Shown here: one piece after another, positions 29,279 through 37,303 of the stretch | How the letters are laid out: every line of letters begins with the position of its first letter | Position numbering within the stretch: position 1 is the first letter of the stretch | Assembly (NCBI RefSeq): GCF_963675395.1 | Contig: NZ_OY776222.1 | Span: forward strand, 62,001 to 126,000 | DNA: 64,000 nt | Direction of reading: 5' to 3' | Source: an uncultured Vibrio sp. | Lineage (GTDB): Bacteria > Pseudomonadota > Gammaproteobacteria > Enterobacterales > Vibrionaceae | Translations under genes and position numbers: made by a program | Notes under the pieces: generated by a model | What the model was told of the DNA's origin: nothing | The model's database searches: none | Seen by the model: only the letters and a program-made list of their open reading frames with translations

Positions 29279-29947
29279 TTAAACAGGTATAGAGTATTCA
29301 GAGATATTCTCTTTTGCCCAGATAAGCGCTTGCACTCTATTCTTTACTTCAATTTTCTTAAAGATGTTGTGTAAGTGAGTCTTCACGGTATTTTCGCTAA
29401 CAAACAACTGTTCAGCGATTTGTTGATTCGACGCTCCCATTGCAAGAAAAGTGATTATTTGCAGCTCTCTTTTGGTTAAGATGCTTGGGGCTTGTTTGTA
29501 GACTGGCTTGCTGTTCTGACGAAGATGAGTAATATATTGCTGCGAAAATTTACGACTGAACCACATATCACCCTGTAAGATCTTATTAATACCAGTTTGT
29601 AGCGTTTGAACATCATCAGAAGTATAAAAAATACCCACTAGCGTGTTCCAAAGAAAAAGCTCTTCCTTAGCGATCGCTCTATCGCAGTTAATCAGGATTT
29701 CTCGAATACCCGTAAATTCTGACTCCTTAAAGCTCCGGTATAACAAAAGCGTATCATCTGTCAGAATACTGAAGTCTAAAATAATGGCTGAAATGGGCTG
29801 ACCTTGAAACGATCGGCTAGTCAGGTTTTCTGGCGTTATCAAAATCACGCTTATGCCGAGCTGAGTTTCTAAAACATCCTTCAATAAAGATGATTGTAAA
29901 CTTCCCTCGGTAATTAAAATGATATCCCCTGTCGTGTGATACTCCAT
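29279..29947 (-). CDS. Second VpsT/CsgD-like LuxR regulator with WFSR motif
   Basis: Same architecture as its neighbour: a receiver-like N-terminus and a LuxR helix-turn-helix (LTKRELQIITFLAMGASNQQI, then AEQLFVSENTVKTHLHNIFKKI). It carries the canonical cyclic-di-GMP-binding tetrad WFSR (GDMWFSRKFSQQ), identical to that known in VpsT. It therefore probably needs cyclic di-GMP to dimerise and bind DNA. The two regulators share pattern and length (222 and 214 residues) and look like an old tandem duplication. A strong terminator lies behind it. Confidence 0.85.
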   Translation of the reverse strand: MEYHTTGDIILITEGSLQSSLLKDVLETQLGISVILITPENLTSRSFQGQPISAIILDFSILTDDTLLLYRSFKESEFTGIREILINCDRAIAKEELFLWNTLVGIFYTSDDVQTLQTGINKILQGDMWFSRKFSQQYITHLRQNSKPVYKQAPSILTKRELQIITFLAMGASNQQIAEQLFVSENTVKTHLHNIFKKIEVKNRVQALIWAKENISEYSIPV

Positions 29948-30103
29948 CCCGCAAACATTCCTCTAGCCATATAGATTGAACTGCACAATAGAGTTGGTTA
30001 GAGCGTTAATAATGTCAAGTATGAAAATAACTAATACGAGCCACTTAACGTATTGATATAGAATGATTTTATCCGAAACTAAGCCAATAAGAATGAAAAA
30101 GGG

Positions 30104-30113
30104 AGTAAGCACT
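30104..30113. repeat. Left target-site duplication of IS4-family element
   Basis: AGTAAGCACT is directly repeated at 31545-31554, immediately outside the two IS ends. Ten base pairs is within the range for IS4-family elements. Confidence 0.92.
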
Positions 30114-30173
30114 CTAATGCCGATCAGTTAAGACTTTAATCGGCAGATCAGTTGAATGATCCTCCCTGTATGT

Positions 30174-30208
30174 AAAAATCCGATAGACCTTGTTTATCGG
30201 ATTTTTTT
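30174..30208 (+). terminator. Hairpin with T run directly before the transposase start
   Basis: Arms AAAAATCCGATA and TATCGGATTTTT (12 bp) enclose a 9-base loop and are followed by T to 30208. The transposase ATG is the next base. Transcripts entering from outside would end here or have their start region folded. IS10 and IS50 use comparable protection against read-through expression. Confidence 0.75.
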
Positions 30209-31534
30209 ATGCACGTTTCTCAAGCCCTCAACATCATCAACAGCTACAAACCAAATCAAGTTGAGACACTCGCAGATCTCCTGCCAATTGAACTCATCAA
30301 TAGTGCTTACGAGCTTACTGACACCGTTACTCTAAGAAAACGAAAGCTAACTTTAGAGTCGATGGCGTGGTTACTGGTTGGCATGGCAATTTATAACGAT
30401 AAGTCCATGGCTGACATTGTAAATATGCTCGATATTGTTGACCGAACAGGTAAACCATTTGTTGCTCCAAGTGCATTAACACAGCGAAGAAAAAACCTCG
30501 GTGAGTCAGCGGCTAAAGCTCTTTTTGAGTGTACGCAAAGTCATTGGTTTAAGCAGGCTAATTTACCAAACTGGAACGGACTCACTCTTCTTGGCGTTGA
30601 TGGTGTCTTGTGGCGAACTGAGGACTCAAAAGAGAACGCTGAAGCGTTTGCAAAGCCTACCAATCGTGACGGTAAAGAAACACAGTATCCACAAGTACGT
30701 ATGGTATGTCAGATGGAATTGAGCAGCCATTTAATCACAGGCAGTGCCTTTGACTGTTATAGCGTCAATGAAATGAAGTTAGCAGAGCAGCTTATAGAGA
30801 CGACACCTGATAATAGTTTAACCCTTTTTGATAAAGGCTTTTACTCCCTTGGCCTACTTCAAGCGTGGAGCTCGCAAGGGATAAATCGACATTGGCTTAT
30901 CCCTATGAAAAAAGGACTCACTTATGACGTCGTTCAGTCTCTTGGCCGCCAAGATAAACTGATAAAACTGAAGAGTAATCCGCAAGCGCGTAAGAAGTGG
31001 CCAGAGCTAGGACAAGAAGTTGTTGTACGTTTAATCACGAGAGTCAAAGATGGTAGGCAATACGATGTTCTCACTTCAATGCTTGACCCTATGCTCTACC
31101 CAAAGTTAGATATCGTAGGCTTATATGGGTATCGTTGGGAAATTGAACTCGGCTACCGTGAGCAAAAACAGTACATGCTTGGTAACCGACTCACGCTTCG
31201 AAGTCGACTCCCTGAATTAGTGAAGCAAGAACTCTGGGGAATACTACTGACCTATAACTTGGTCAGGTATCAAATGGTGCAGATGTGTAATACGTTGAAT
31301 GGAGACTACTTACCCTACCAACTTAGCTTCAATGGGGCATTAGCTCACATCATGCGCCTGATAGTGGGACTTCCATACTCGTCACCAGGAGCAATCCCGA
31401 GGCAACTCCAAAACTTCTACTCAATGAGTGAGAGCTTAATACTTGGACCTAGGCGAGAAAGATCCTTCCCTAGAGTCGTTAAGAAAAAGCCAAGCCGATA
31501 CCCTAGAAAAAACAATGCCGCTCACCTTAAGTGA
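30209..31534 (+). CDS. IS4-family transposase
   Basis: A 441-residue DDE transposase. An N-terminal IS4 domain (about 20-110) is followed by the catalytic core: the first Asp in [13 protein letters not shown], the second in [14 protein letters not shown], and the C-terminal Y-(2)-R-(3)-E-(6)-K signature in [17 protein letters not shown] very basic tail ([20 protein letters not shown]) ends it. No interruption is visible. No ordinary ribosome site precedes the ATG, consistent with weak expression. Confidence 0.93.
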   Translation: MHVSQALNIINSYKPNQVETLADLLPIELINSAYELTDTVTLRKRKLTLESMAWLLVGMAIYNDKSMADIVNMLDIVDRTGKPFVAPSALTQRRKNLGESAAKALFECTQSHWFKQANLPNWNGLTLLGVDGVLWRTEDSKENAEAFAKPTNRDGKETQYPQVRMVCQMELSSHLITGSAFDCYSVNEMKLAEQLIETTPDNSLTLFDKGFYSLGLLQAWSSQGINRHWLIPMKKGLTYDVVQSLGRQDKLIKLKSNPQARKKWPELGQEVVVRLITRVKDGRQYDVLTSMLDPMLYPKLDIVGLYGYRWEIELGYREQKQYMLGNRLTLRSRLPELVKQELWGILLTYNLVRYQMVQMCNTLNGDYLPYQLSFNGALAHIMRLIVGLPYSSPGAIPRQLQNFYSMSESLILGPRRERSFPRVVKKKPSRYPRKNNAAHLK

Positions 31535-31544
31535 ACGGCATTAG

Positions 31545-31554
31545 AGTAAGCACT
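31545..31554. repeat. Right target-site duplication of IS4-family element
   Basis: Second copy of AGTAAGCACT. Joining it to the left flank restores a hairpin, arms AAAGGGAGT and ACTCCCTTT with loop AAGC. This is a Rho-independent terminator shape for the minus-strand gene ending at 31572. Confidence 0.9.
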
Positions 31555-31571
31555 CCCTTTAAGTGGTGAAT

Positions 31572-31772
31572 TTAGTGAATTGGCACTGCATTCTTTTGGT
31601 TAAACTTGCCGAAATACTGCTCTAGAACCTCGGGTGTCAATTTGCCTTCTGCTTCTAGCTTTTTCAGTTCTGCTGCTATCGCCTTCTGCTCTTCTAACGA
31701 AGGTAGCTTCACTTCTTCTTCCTGAGAGACCTCTTGAGACATTTGCTCTAGCTCTTGTTCGAAATCATTCAT
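31572..31772 (-). CDS. Small acidic protein of unknown function
   Basis: A 66-residue protein, highly acidic in the first half (MNDFEQELEQMSQEVSQEEE) and helical. The second half (LKKLEAEGKLTPEVLEQYFGKF) looks like a short helix-turn-helix of helices. I do not recognise the family. It is divergent from the moxR operon. Its downstream terminator was split by the IS. An ATG with a TAAGTA-type weak site starts it. Confidence 0.6.
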   Translation of the reverse strand: MNDFEQELEQMSQEVSQEEEVKLPSLEEQKAIAAELKKLEAEGKLTPEVLEQYFGKFNQKNAVPIH

Positions 31773-32019
31773 AGTACTTACCTAAATATAACCATTGAAC
31801 TTTTAACTCCCTCTATTCTATCCAAGTCTATCGCTTCACGCTACCAAGCATCTCATAAGGGCTATTACTCTGCTTTCATCACCCGCCTTAAAGGCTTGTA
31901 ATACTTGTCAATGACCCAATATTGAAAGGATAGTTTTCAACGTCGTACTGGGAACTTTTTCTACCAAGTAAATGACCAATACTGATAATCAACTCAAATG
32001 GATATCGAGAGCCCACATC

Positions 32020-32976
32020 ATGCATAAATCTAACTTCGAAACGCTTCAACGATACCTCGAATCTCAAATAATTGGTCAACAGGACCTGGTTAAACAATTG
32101 TTGATCGCCCTTCTTGCTGACGGGCATATTTTGGTTGAAGGACCTCCAGGCCTGGCGAAAACCCGAGCCGTTAAATCGCTATCAGACTGCGTTGAAGGTG
32201 ACTTCCACCGCATTCAGTTCACTCCTGATTTGCTGCCGGCAGATTTAACCGGTACTGATATCTTCCGACCTGAGACAGGGGAATTCACTTTTCAGTCCGG
32301 CCCTATCTTTAACTCACTCATTCTTGCAGACGAGATTAACCGAGCGCCGGCAAAGGTTCAGGCGGCGATGCTTGAAGCCATGGCAGAGAAACAAGTCACT
32401 GCCGGGCGCCATACTTATGCGTTGCCTGAACTATTCTTAGTAATGGCGACTCAGAACCCAATCGAACAAGAGGGAACTTACCCGCTTCCAGAAGCACAAC
32501 TAGACCGATTTTTGCTGCATTTAGAAGTGAACTACCCAGACGCGGAGCATGAACTGGCGATATTGCGTATAAACCGAGGGGAAGCGAAAGGGGAAGCGGC
32601 ACTTGAGCGTCCAAGTATCAGTCAACAAGATATCTTCACCGCACGAAAAGAGGTGCTCGATATTCATATGGCCGAAACGATCGAGCAGTACATCGTGCGT
32701 CTGGTTATGGCGACACGTCAAGCTAACGAGTATGACAGCGAGCTGGATAAATGGTTGGCCATGGGTGTCAGCCCCCGCGCCACAATTGCCTTAGACCGAT
32801 GTGCTCGAGCTCATGCTTGGCTCAAAGGGCGTGACTTTGTTTCACCAGAAGACGTACAAACCATGGCATATCCCGTTCTGCGTCACCGTTTACTACTGAG
32901 CTACCATGCGCAGGCAGAAGGCATCAGTGCAAACCAAGTCATTGACAAGTTACTTAACCTTGTTGGCAGCGCGTAA
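32020..32976 (+). CDS. MoxR-family AAA+ ATPase
   Basis: A 318-residue AAA+ protein. Walker A is GPPGLAKTRA, Walker B LILADEINRAPAKVQ, sensor 1 ATQNPIEQEGTYPLPEAQLDRF, and the lid domain contains SPRATIALDRCARAHAWLKGRD. MoxR ATPases act as chaperones for VWA proteins, here encoded two and three genes downstream. The ATG at 32020 is chosen because family proteins begin just before this conserved region. It is the first of six closely spaced genes. Confidence 0.92.
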   Translation: MHKSNFETLQRYLESQIIGQQDLVKQLLIALLADGHILVEGPPGLAKTRAVKSLSDCVEGDFHRIQFTPDLLPADLTGTDIFRPETGEFTFQSGPIFNSLILADEINRAPAKVQAAMLEAMAEKQVTAGRHTYALPELFLVMATQNPIEQEGTYPLPEAQLDRFLLHLEVNYPDAEHELAILRINRGEAKGEAALERPSISQQDIFTARKEVLDIHMAETIEQYIVRLVMATRQANEYDSELDKWLAMGVSPRATIALDRCARAHAWLKGRDFVSPEDVQTMAYPVLRHRLLLSYHAQAEGISANQVIDKLLNLVGSA

Positions 32977-32981
32977 AACAG

Positions 32982-33917
32982 GTGAGCAAGATGTCTGCAA
33001 CACAGCCATTGCCACCTCATGCAAATGGGGTGACATTAAACTTAGAAGAGCTTCTGCATCATCGGACTCAATCGATCCGATGGTTACCACCAGCACAAAG
33101 TCTTTGGTCACAGATGAGCGGGAGCCATACCAGCCGCCAAAAAGGTCGCGGCATGGACTTTATGGAAGTACGCCAATACCAAGCCGGAGATGATATCCGT
33201 AGTATTGATTGGCGAGTCACCGCGCGCACAGGCAAAGCACACACGAAGTTGTTCGCCAAAGACAAAGAGCAAGCGGTGATTATCTACATTGACTTGAGCT
33301 CTAGTCTTCACTTTGGCTCGCGTTATGTATTGAAGTCCGTACAGTTGGCCCACTTCGCCAGTATATTAATCTGGTTAACCTTAGCGAAGAAAGACCGCAT
33401 CGGGGCCGTCATTGATAATGGACATCAGTGCCTGGAGTTCCGTCCCTCTTCATTACAAAAGCAGGGGCTGAGGATCCTAAATGCCATTATCAATACTCAT
33501 AATGAACAGCTATCAGCGATAGAAACAAATGGACGCCGTTCTATGTCTTATTCTCAAGTATTCGAAACACTGCATACGTTAACCCCAAAAGGCAGTGAGC
33601 TGATTCTGCTCAGTGACTTTTCACAAACAGGCGAAAATGAATTGACCCAGCTACGTCGGCTCAGACAACACAACACCGTTAGAGCCATTCAGTTTTTTGA
33701 TCCATTAGAACGAGGAGAGACGGACTTCCGAGGTCAGGTTAAAGCGTCTGATGGTCGTCGTAGTCAGTGGTTTAATTTTGGTTCTAAAGGGGAACGTAGC
33801 GAGCTCGAATCGCATTTTTCGGCACACCAAGAGACTATCAAGCAGCTATGTCATTCGATGGCGATTCCATTTAACAGCCTGTCAAGTGGCTCTCCACTAC
33901 TCAAACAACTAAGCTAG
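32982..33917 (+). CDS. DUF58 protein of the Bat operon
   Basis: A 311-residue protein with the DUF58 core GRGMDFMEVRQYQAGDDIRSIDWRV and a degenerate VWA-like fold beginning VIIYIDLSSSLHFG. DUF58 proteins always accompany MoxR ATPases and are probably partners in the same assembly. It starts 5 bp after the moxR stop. Confidence 0.9.
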   Translation: MSKMSATQPLPPHANGVTLNLEELLHHRTQSIRWLPPAQSLWSQMSGSHTSRQKGRGMDFMEVRQYQAGDDIRSIDWRVTARTGKAHTKLFAKDKEQAVIIYIDLSSSLHFGSRYVLKSVQLAHFASILIWLTLAKKDRIGAVIDNGHQCLEFRPSSLQKQGLRILNAIINTHNEQLSAIETNGRRSMSYSQVFETLHTLTPKGSELILLSDFSQTGENELTQLRRLRQHNTVRAIQFFDPLERGETDFRGQVKASDGRRSQWFNFGSKGERSELESHFSAHQETIKQLCHSMAIPFNSLSSGSPLLKQLS

Positions 33918-33946
33918 CAAGCCTTATTCAAATAGCAGTAATAACA

Positions 33947-34423
33947 ATGACAACAAATAACCAAAGCCTTAACCTTGAACCTTTGATTTTACCTAATGCT
34001 CCAGATTGGTTCCCACTCGCTTGGGGATGGTGGGCACTCATCGCAGGTATTGTCCTGACTATTTTAGGCGTATACCTTTACTTCAAGTGGCGCACTAAAC
34101 GTCTACTCGCAAAAAGAACTGCCTTAACGCTGCTGATAAAATCTGTCACACCTCATACCCCGTCTTCCGCTTTAGAGATCTTACGTCAGGCGGCTTTGAG
34201 CTACTTTCCTCGCGAAGAGATTGCCCCTCTCACTGGTGCAGCTTGGTATGAGTTTCTAGATAGTCATACCGAAGAGAGTCGATTTACAGATAAACAGCAA
34301 CAGTGGCAGACCGCCTTGTATCAGAAACCCTCTCAGGGACAAAATCAGGATTTAATTGAAGACTGTGTTTTCTGGGTAAGCCATGCTTTGCCACCGAAGA
34401 AAAAGGCCAACACCCGTGACTGA
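33947..34423 (+). CDS. DUF4381 membrane protein
   Basis: A 158-residue protein with one membrane helix at about residues 25-47 (WGWWALIAGIVLTILGVYLYFKW) preceded by a short PDWFPLA segment. A helical cytoplasmic domain with EILRQAALSYFPREEIAPLTGAAWYEFLD follows, the DUF4381 pattern. It lies between the DUF58 and VWA genes, 29 bp after the first and overlapping the second by 8 bp. Confidence 0.87.
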   Translation: MTTNNQSLNLEPLILPNAPDWFPLAWGWWALIAGIVLTILGVYLYFKWRTKRLLAKRTALTLLIKSVTPHTPSSALEILRQAALSYFPREEIAPLTGAAWYEFLDSHTEESRFTDKQQQWQTALYQKPSQGQNQDLIEDCVFWVSHALPPKKKANTRD

Positions 34424-35420
34424 ACCAACCTTAGCAACCGGCCTTAGCCAATGGTTGAATATTGAATTTGTCTGGTGGTGGGCACTGTTTTTACTGCCCC
34501 TGCCCTTGCTTGTTTACAAACTGCTGCCGCAAGAAAGCCAGCAAGCAGAGATTAAACTGGCTTATTTACCGGACAATACACACAGCAGAAAACCAAAACA
34601 ATGGCTGCAAAAAGCATTGTCCCTTGCCATATGGGTCTTGTTAGTCATCACCTGCGCGCGACCAGTCTGGTTCGGTCAACCGATAGAGTTTCAACCGAAA
34701 TACCGAGACTTAATGTTAGTGGTTGACCTTTCCGTCTCGATGCAAAAAGAAGACATGAACTTAAACGGTGAGTTTACCGACCGGCTTACCGCCGTGAAAA
34801 AAGTCTTATCTGATTTTGTGGCGAAGCGTAAAGGGGATCGCTTAGGTGTGGTATTGTTCGGTGACCACGCTTATCTGCAAACCCCATTAACGGCGGACCG
34901 AGACACGGTCATGCAACAAATTAACCAAACAGTGATTGGCTTAGTTGGGCAACGAACCGCCTTGGGTGACGGTATTGGTCTAGGAACCAAAACGTTTGTC
35001 GATAGTGATGCGCCGCAGCGCGTGATGATTTTACTCAGTGACGGCGGAAATACCGCGGGTGTTTTAGATCCGATAGAAGCTGCAAAAATCGCGAAGAAAT
35101 ACAACGCCACAATTTATACCGTAGGTGTGGGCGCGGGCGAAATGATGGTCAAAGAGTTTTTCATGACGCGTAAAGTGGACACCGCCGCGGATCTTGATGA
35201 AAAGACCCTGACCCAAATTGCCGAAGTGACGGGAGGTCAATACTTCCGCGCAAGAGATGCGGAGCAGCTTAAAAATATCTACGCAACCATTAATCAATTA
35301 GAACCTGTCTCCAGTGACACCCAAACATGGCGTCCTCAATCCGAATGGTTCCGCTACCCGTTAAGTGCTGCATTGGGGCTGTCCGTGTTGTTATTCTTGC
35401 TAAGGAGAAAACATGGCTGA
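34416..35420 (+). CDS. BatA-like VWA membrane protein
   Basis: A VWA domain lies between membrane helices: N-terminal helices near residues 20-40 and 62-80, the MIDAS metal site VVDLSVSMQKED (DxSxS), a ILLSDGGNTAG second metal motif, and a final helix (LSAALGLSVLLFLLRRK). The likely start is the GTG at 34416, inside the end of the previous gene; an in-frame ATG at 34383 gives an implausible basic extension. The MIDAS is intact, so metal-dependent ligand binding is expected. Confidence 0.88.
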   Translation: MTEPTLATGLSQWLNIEFVWWWALFLLPLPLLVYKLLPQESQQAEIKLAYLPDNTHSRKPKQWLQKALSLAIWVLLVITCARPVWFGQPIEFQPKYRDLMLVVDLSVSMQKEDMNLNGEFTDRLTAVKKVLSDFVAKRKGDRLGVVLFGDHAYLQTPLTADRDTVMQQINQTVIGLVGQRTALGDGIGLGTKTFVDSDAPQRVMILLSDGGNTAGVLDPIEAAKIAKKYNATIYTVGVGAGEMMVKEFFMTRKVDTAADLDEKTLTQIAEVTGGQYFRARDAEQLKNIYATINQLEPVSSDTQTWRPQSEWFRYPLSAALGLSVLLFLLRRKHG

Positions 35421-37299
35421 GTTTATTTTCCTCCACCCTGTTTGGCTTACTGGTCTGATCGCGATTCCCATCGCGCTGACTCTGACTAAAAAATTGACGG
35501 GCAAACGTTCGGCGCTTATAGCCCCCCATTTAGCGAAAGTGTTGGGGCATTCATTGCAATCAAAGCACTACTTTACCCTTTGGGGGATCTCATGGGCCAT
35601 AGCCAGCATTGCACTGGCAGGACCAAGTTGGCAATCGAACCAGCGTCCGAGCTTTAAGTTGAGTCAAAACCGTATCTTGGTGCTCGATATGTCGCGCTCC
35701 ATGTACGCGACGGATATCACACCAAACCGGTTGGCACAAACACGCTACAAGGCACTAGACTTACTGCCGAACTGGAAAGAAGGCACTACAGGGCTTGTCG
35801 CTTACGCAGGTGATGCTTACAGCTTGAGCCCTCTCACGACAGACTCTAATACGTTAGCAGGCATTATCGAGAACTTGTCCCCTGACTTGATGCCTTTTCA
35901 GGGGGCGAATCTACCTTCTGCCATTGAGTTGGCGTTGAATCAGTTTTCGCAAGCCGGGACCAATCAAGGCGACATCATTGTATTGGCCGACGATCTTGAC
36001 GATTCTGAGCTAACCAGCTCACTTAATCTATTGAAAGGCACAAGCTTCCGTGTCTCTGTCCTTGCAATTGGTACTGCAAATGGCGCGCCTATCACCCTAC
36101 CGAATGGCTCCCAACTCAAGAATAACCAAGGGGCAACGGTGATCGCGAAAACCCATCTGAAAAACCTACAGCTGCTCGCCAATGAAACCGGTGGGATCTT
36201 TGTCCCGATTCAGTATAGTAATCGCGATGTGGAAACCATCGCCTCTTTTACCAATAATTCCGGTAATAACCTTGCAGCCAAACAACACGACGATGTACAA
36301 ACTGACTCGCGAATGAACGGGGGTTTTTGGCTGTTACCATTGTTGTTAGTTCCTGCGGCTCTACTTTTCCGCCGCGGTGTAATTTGGCTATTCATTGCAG
36401 GACTCACTCCTATGACTTGGACCGCCAAAGTTGAAGCAAACCCATTCTTAAATGAAAACCAACAAGGTGCCGAGCTCTATCTGCAAGGAGACTATGAACA
36501 AGCACAGCGTGTTTTTACCGATCCAAATTGGAAAGGTGCGGCGAGTTACCAAAGCGGAGATTATGAAATGGCAATCAAAGCGTTTTCTGATAATCCTTCA
36601 TTTGAAGGACGATATAACCTCGCTAATGCTCTGGCTCAAAATGGTCAGCTCGAAGAAGCTGCGGACCTATATAAACAACTGATACAAGAAAGACCAGATT
36701 TCGAATCAGCGAAGAAAAACCTCTCAGTGGTAGAGGAGAAACAGAAGCAGCAGCAACAGCAGCAACAGCAGCAACAGCAGCAACAGCAGCAACAGCAGCA
36801 ACAGCAGCAACAGCAGCAACAGCAGCAACAGCAGCAACAGCAGCAACAGCAGCAACAGCAGCAACAGCAGCAACAGCAGCAACAGCAGCAACAGCAGCAA
36901 CAGCAGCAACAGCAGCAACAGCAGCAACAGCAGCAACAGCAGCAACAGCAGCAACAGCAGCAACAGCAGCAACAGCAGCAACAGCAGCAACAGTCTCAAA
37001 ATGATAAGGATAAAGAGCAAGGGCAGCAGTCACAAAACCAGCAAGACTCTGAAAAGAAAAAGGAAAGCCAACCAAAAGAGTCGGAACGTAACCATCAAAA
37101 CGAGGACAATACGTCGGAGCAAGATGCTCAACCGATGAATGCACAGGCTCAGCCAGAAAAGTCGCATCAGGATGATCCTGAATTCCGCCGTCTGGAGGCA
37201 GTGGAAAGCGCGCGAGATCCAAGCTTTCTAATTCGCGCACAAATGCAGTTGCAAGCACAACAAAAACAACGCCCACAACAAACTCAAAAGGAGTGGTAA
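35413..37299 (+). CDS. BatB/BatC-like VWA-TPR protein with 82-residue polyglutamine run
   Basis: A 628-residue protein. Two N-terminal membrane helices, a VWA domain with MIDAS VLDMSRSMYATD, a helix pair near 305-340 and then TPR repeats (GAELYLQGDYEQAQRVF, YNLANALAQNGQLEEAADLY) near 345-430. A run of 82 consecutive Gln follows at about residues 446-527. After it comes a charged Gln/Lys/Glu-rich tail ending RRLEAVESARDPSFLIRAQM, conserved in the family. The TPR and Gln parts should lie in the periplasm. It overlaps the preceding gene by 8 bp. Many homologues have Gln-rich linkers; a pure run of this size is unusual. Confidence 0.9.
   Translation: MAEFIFLHPVWLTGLIAIPIALTLTKKLTGKRSALIAPHLAKVLGHSLQSKHYFTLWGISWAIASIALAGPSWQSNQRPSFKLSQNRILVLDMSRSMYATDITPNRLAQTRYKALDLLPNWKEGTTGLVAYAGDAYSLSPLTTDSNTLAGIIENLSPDLMPFQGANLPSAIELALNQFSQAGTNQGDIIVLADDLDDSELTSSLNLLKGTSFRVSVLAIGTANGAPITLPNGSQLKNNQGATVIAKTHLKNLQLLANETGGIFVPIQYSNRDVETIASFTNNSGNNLAAKQHDDVQTDSRMNGGFWLLPLLLVPAALLFRRGVIWLFIAGLTPMTWTAKVEANPFLNENQQGAELYLQGDYEQAQRVFTDPNWKGAASYQSGDYEMAIKAFSDNPSFEGRYNLANALAQNGQLEEAADLYKQLIQERPDFESAKKNLSVVEEKQKQQQQQQQQQQQQQQQQQQQQQQQQQQQQQQQQQQQQQQQQQQQQQQQQQQQQQQQQQQQQQQQQQQQQQQQQQQQQQQQQQQSQNDKDKEQGQQSQNQQDSEKKKESQPKESERNHQNEDNTSEQDAQPMNAQAQPEKSHQDDPEFRRLEAVESARDPSFLIRAQMQLQAQQKQRPQQTQKEW
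36748..36993 (+). repeat. Pure (CAGCAGCAA)n tandem repeat encoding polyglutamine
   Basis: This 246-base tract consists of the 9-bp unit CAG-CAG-CAA repeated 27 times plus a final CAG, without a single interruption that I can see. It stays in frame for any whole-unit change. Such perfect tracts expand and contract by replication slippage. Confidence 0.97.
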
Positions 37300-37303
37300 G
37301 CCA

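Larger units (their letters stand above)
30114..31544 (+). mobile_element. Complete IS4-family insertion sequence, 1431 bp
   Basis: The ends are CTAATGCCGATCAGTTAAG on the left and, read inward from the right, CTAATGCCGTTCACTTAAG: 17 of 19 positions match. Ten-base target duplications flank them. One transposase gene fills the element and stops 10 bp before the right end. The left end holds three GATC sites within 40 bp (30122, 30146, 30158) and a terminator-like hairpin before the transposase. All features needed for movement are intact, which suggests recent arrival. Confidence 0.95.

Noticed and set aside
36623..37276. Long minus-strand frames encoding poly-Leu and Ala-Val-Ala repeats
   Set aside because: They are only the reverse reading of the CAG/CAA tract inside the BatB-like gene and have no ribosome site or family.
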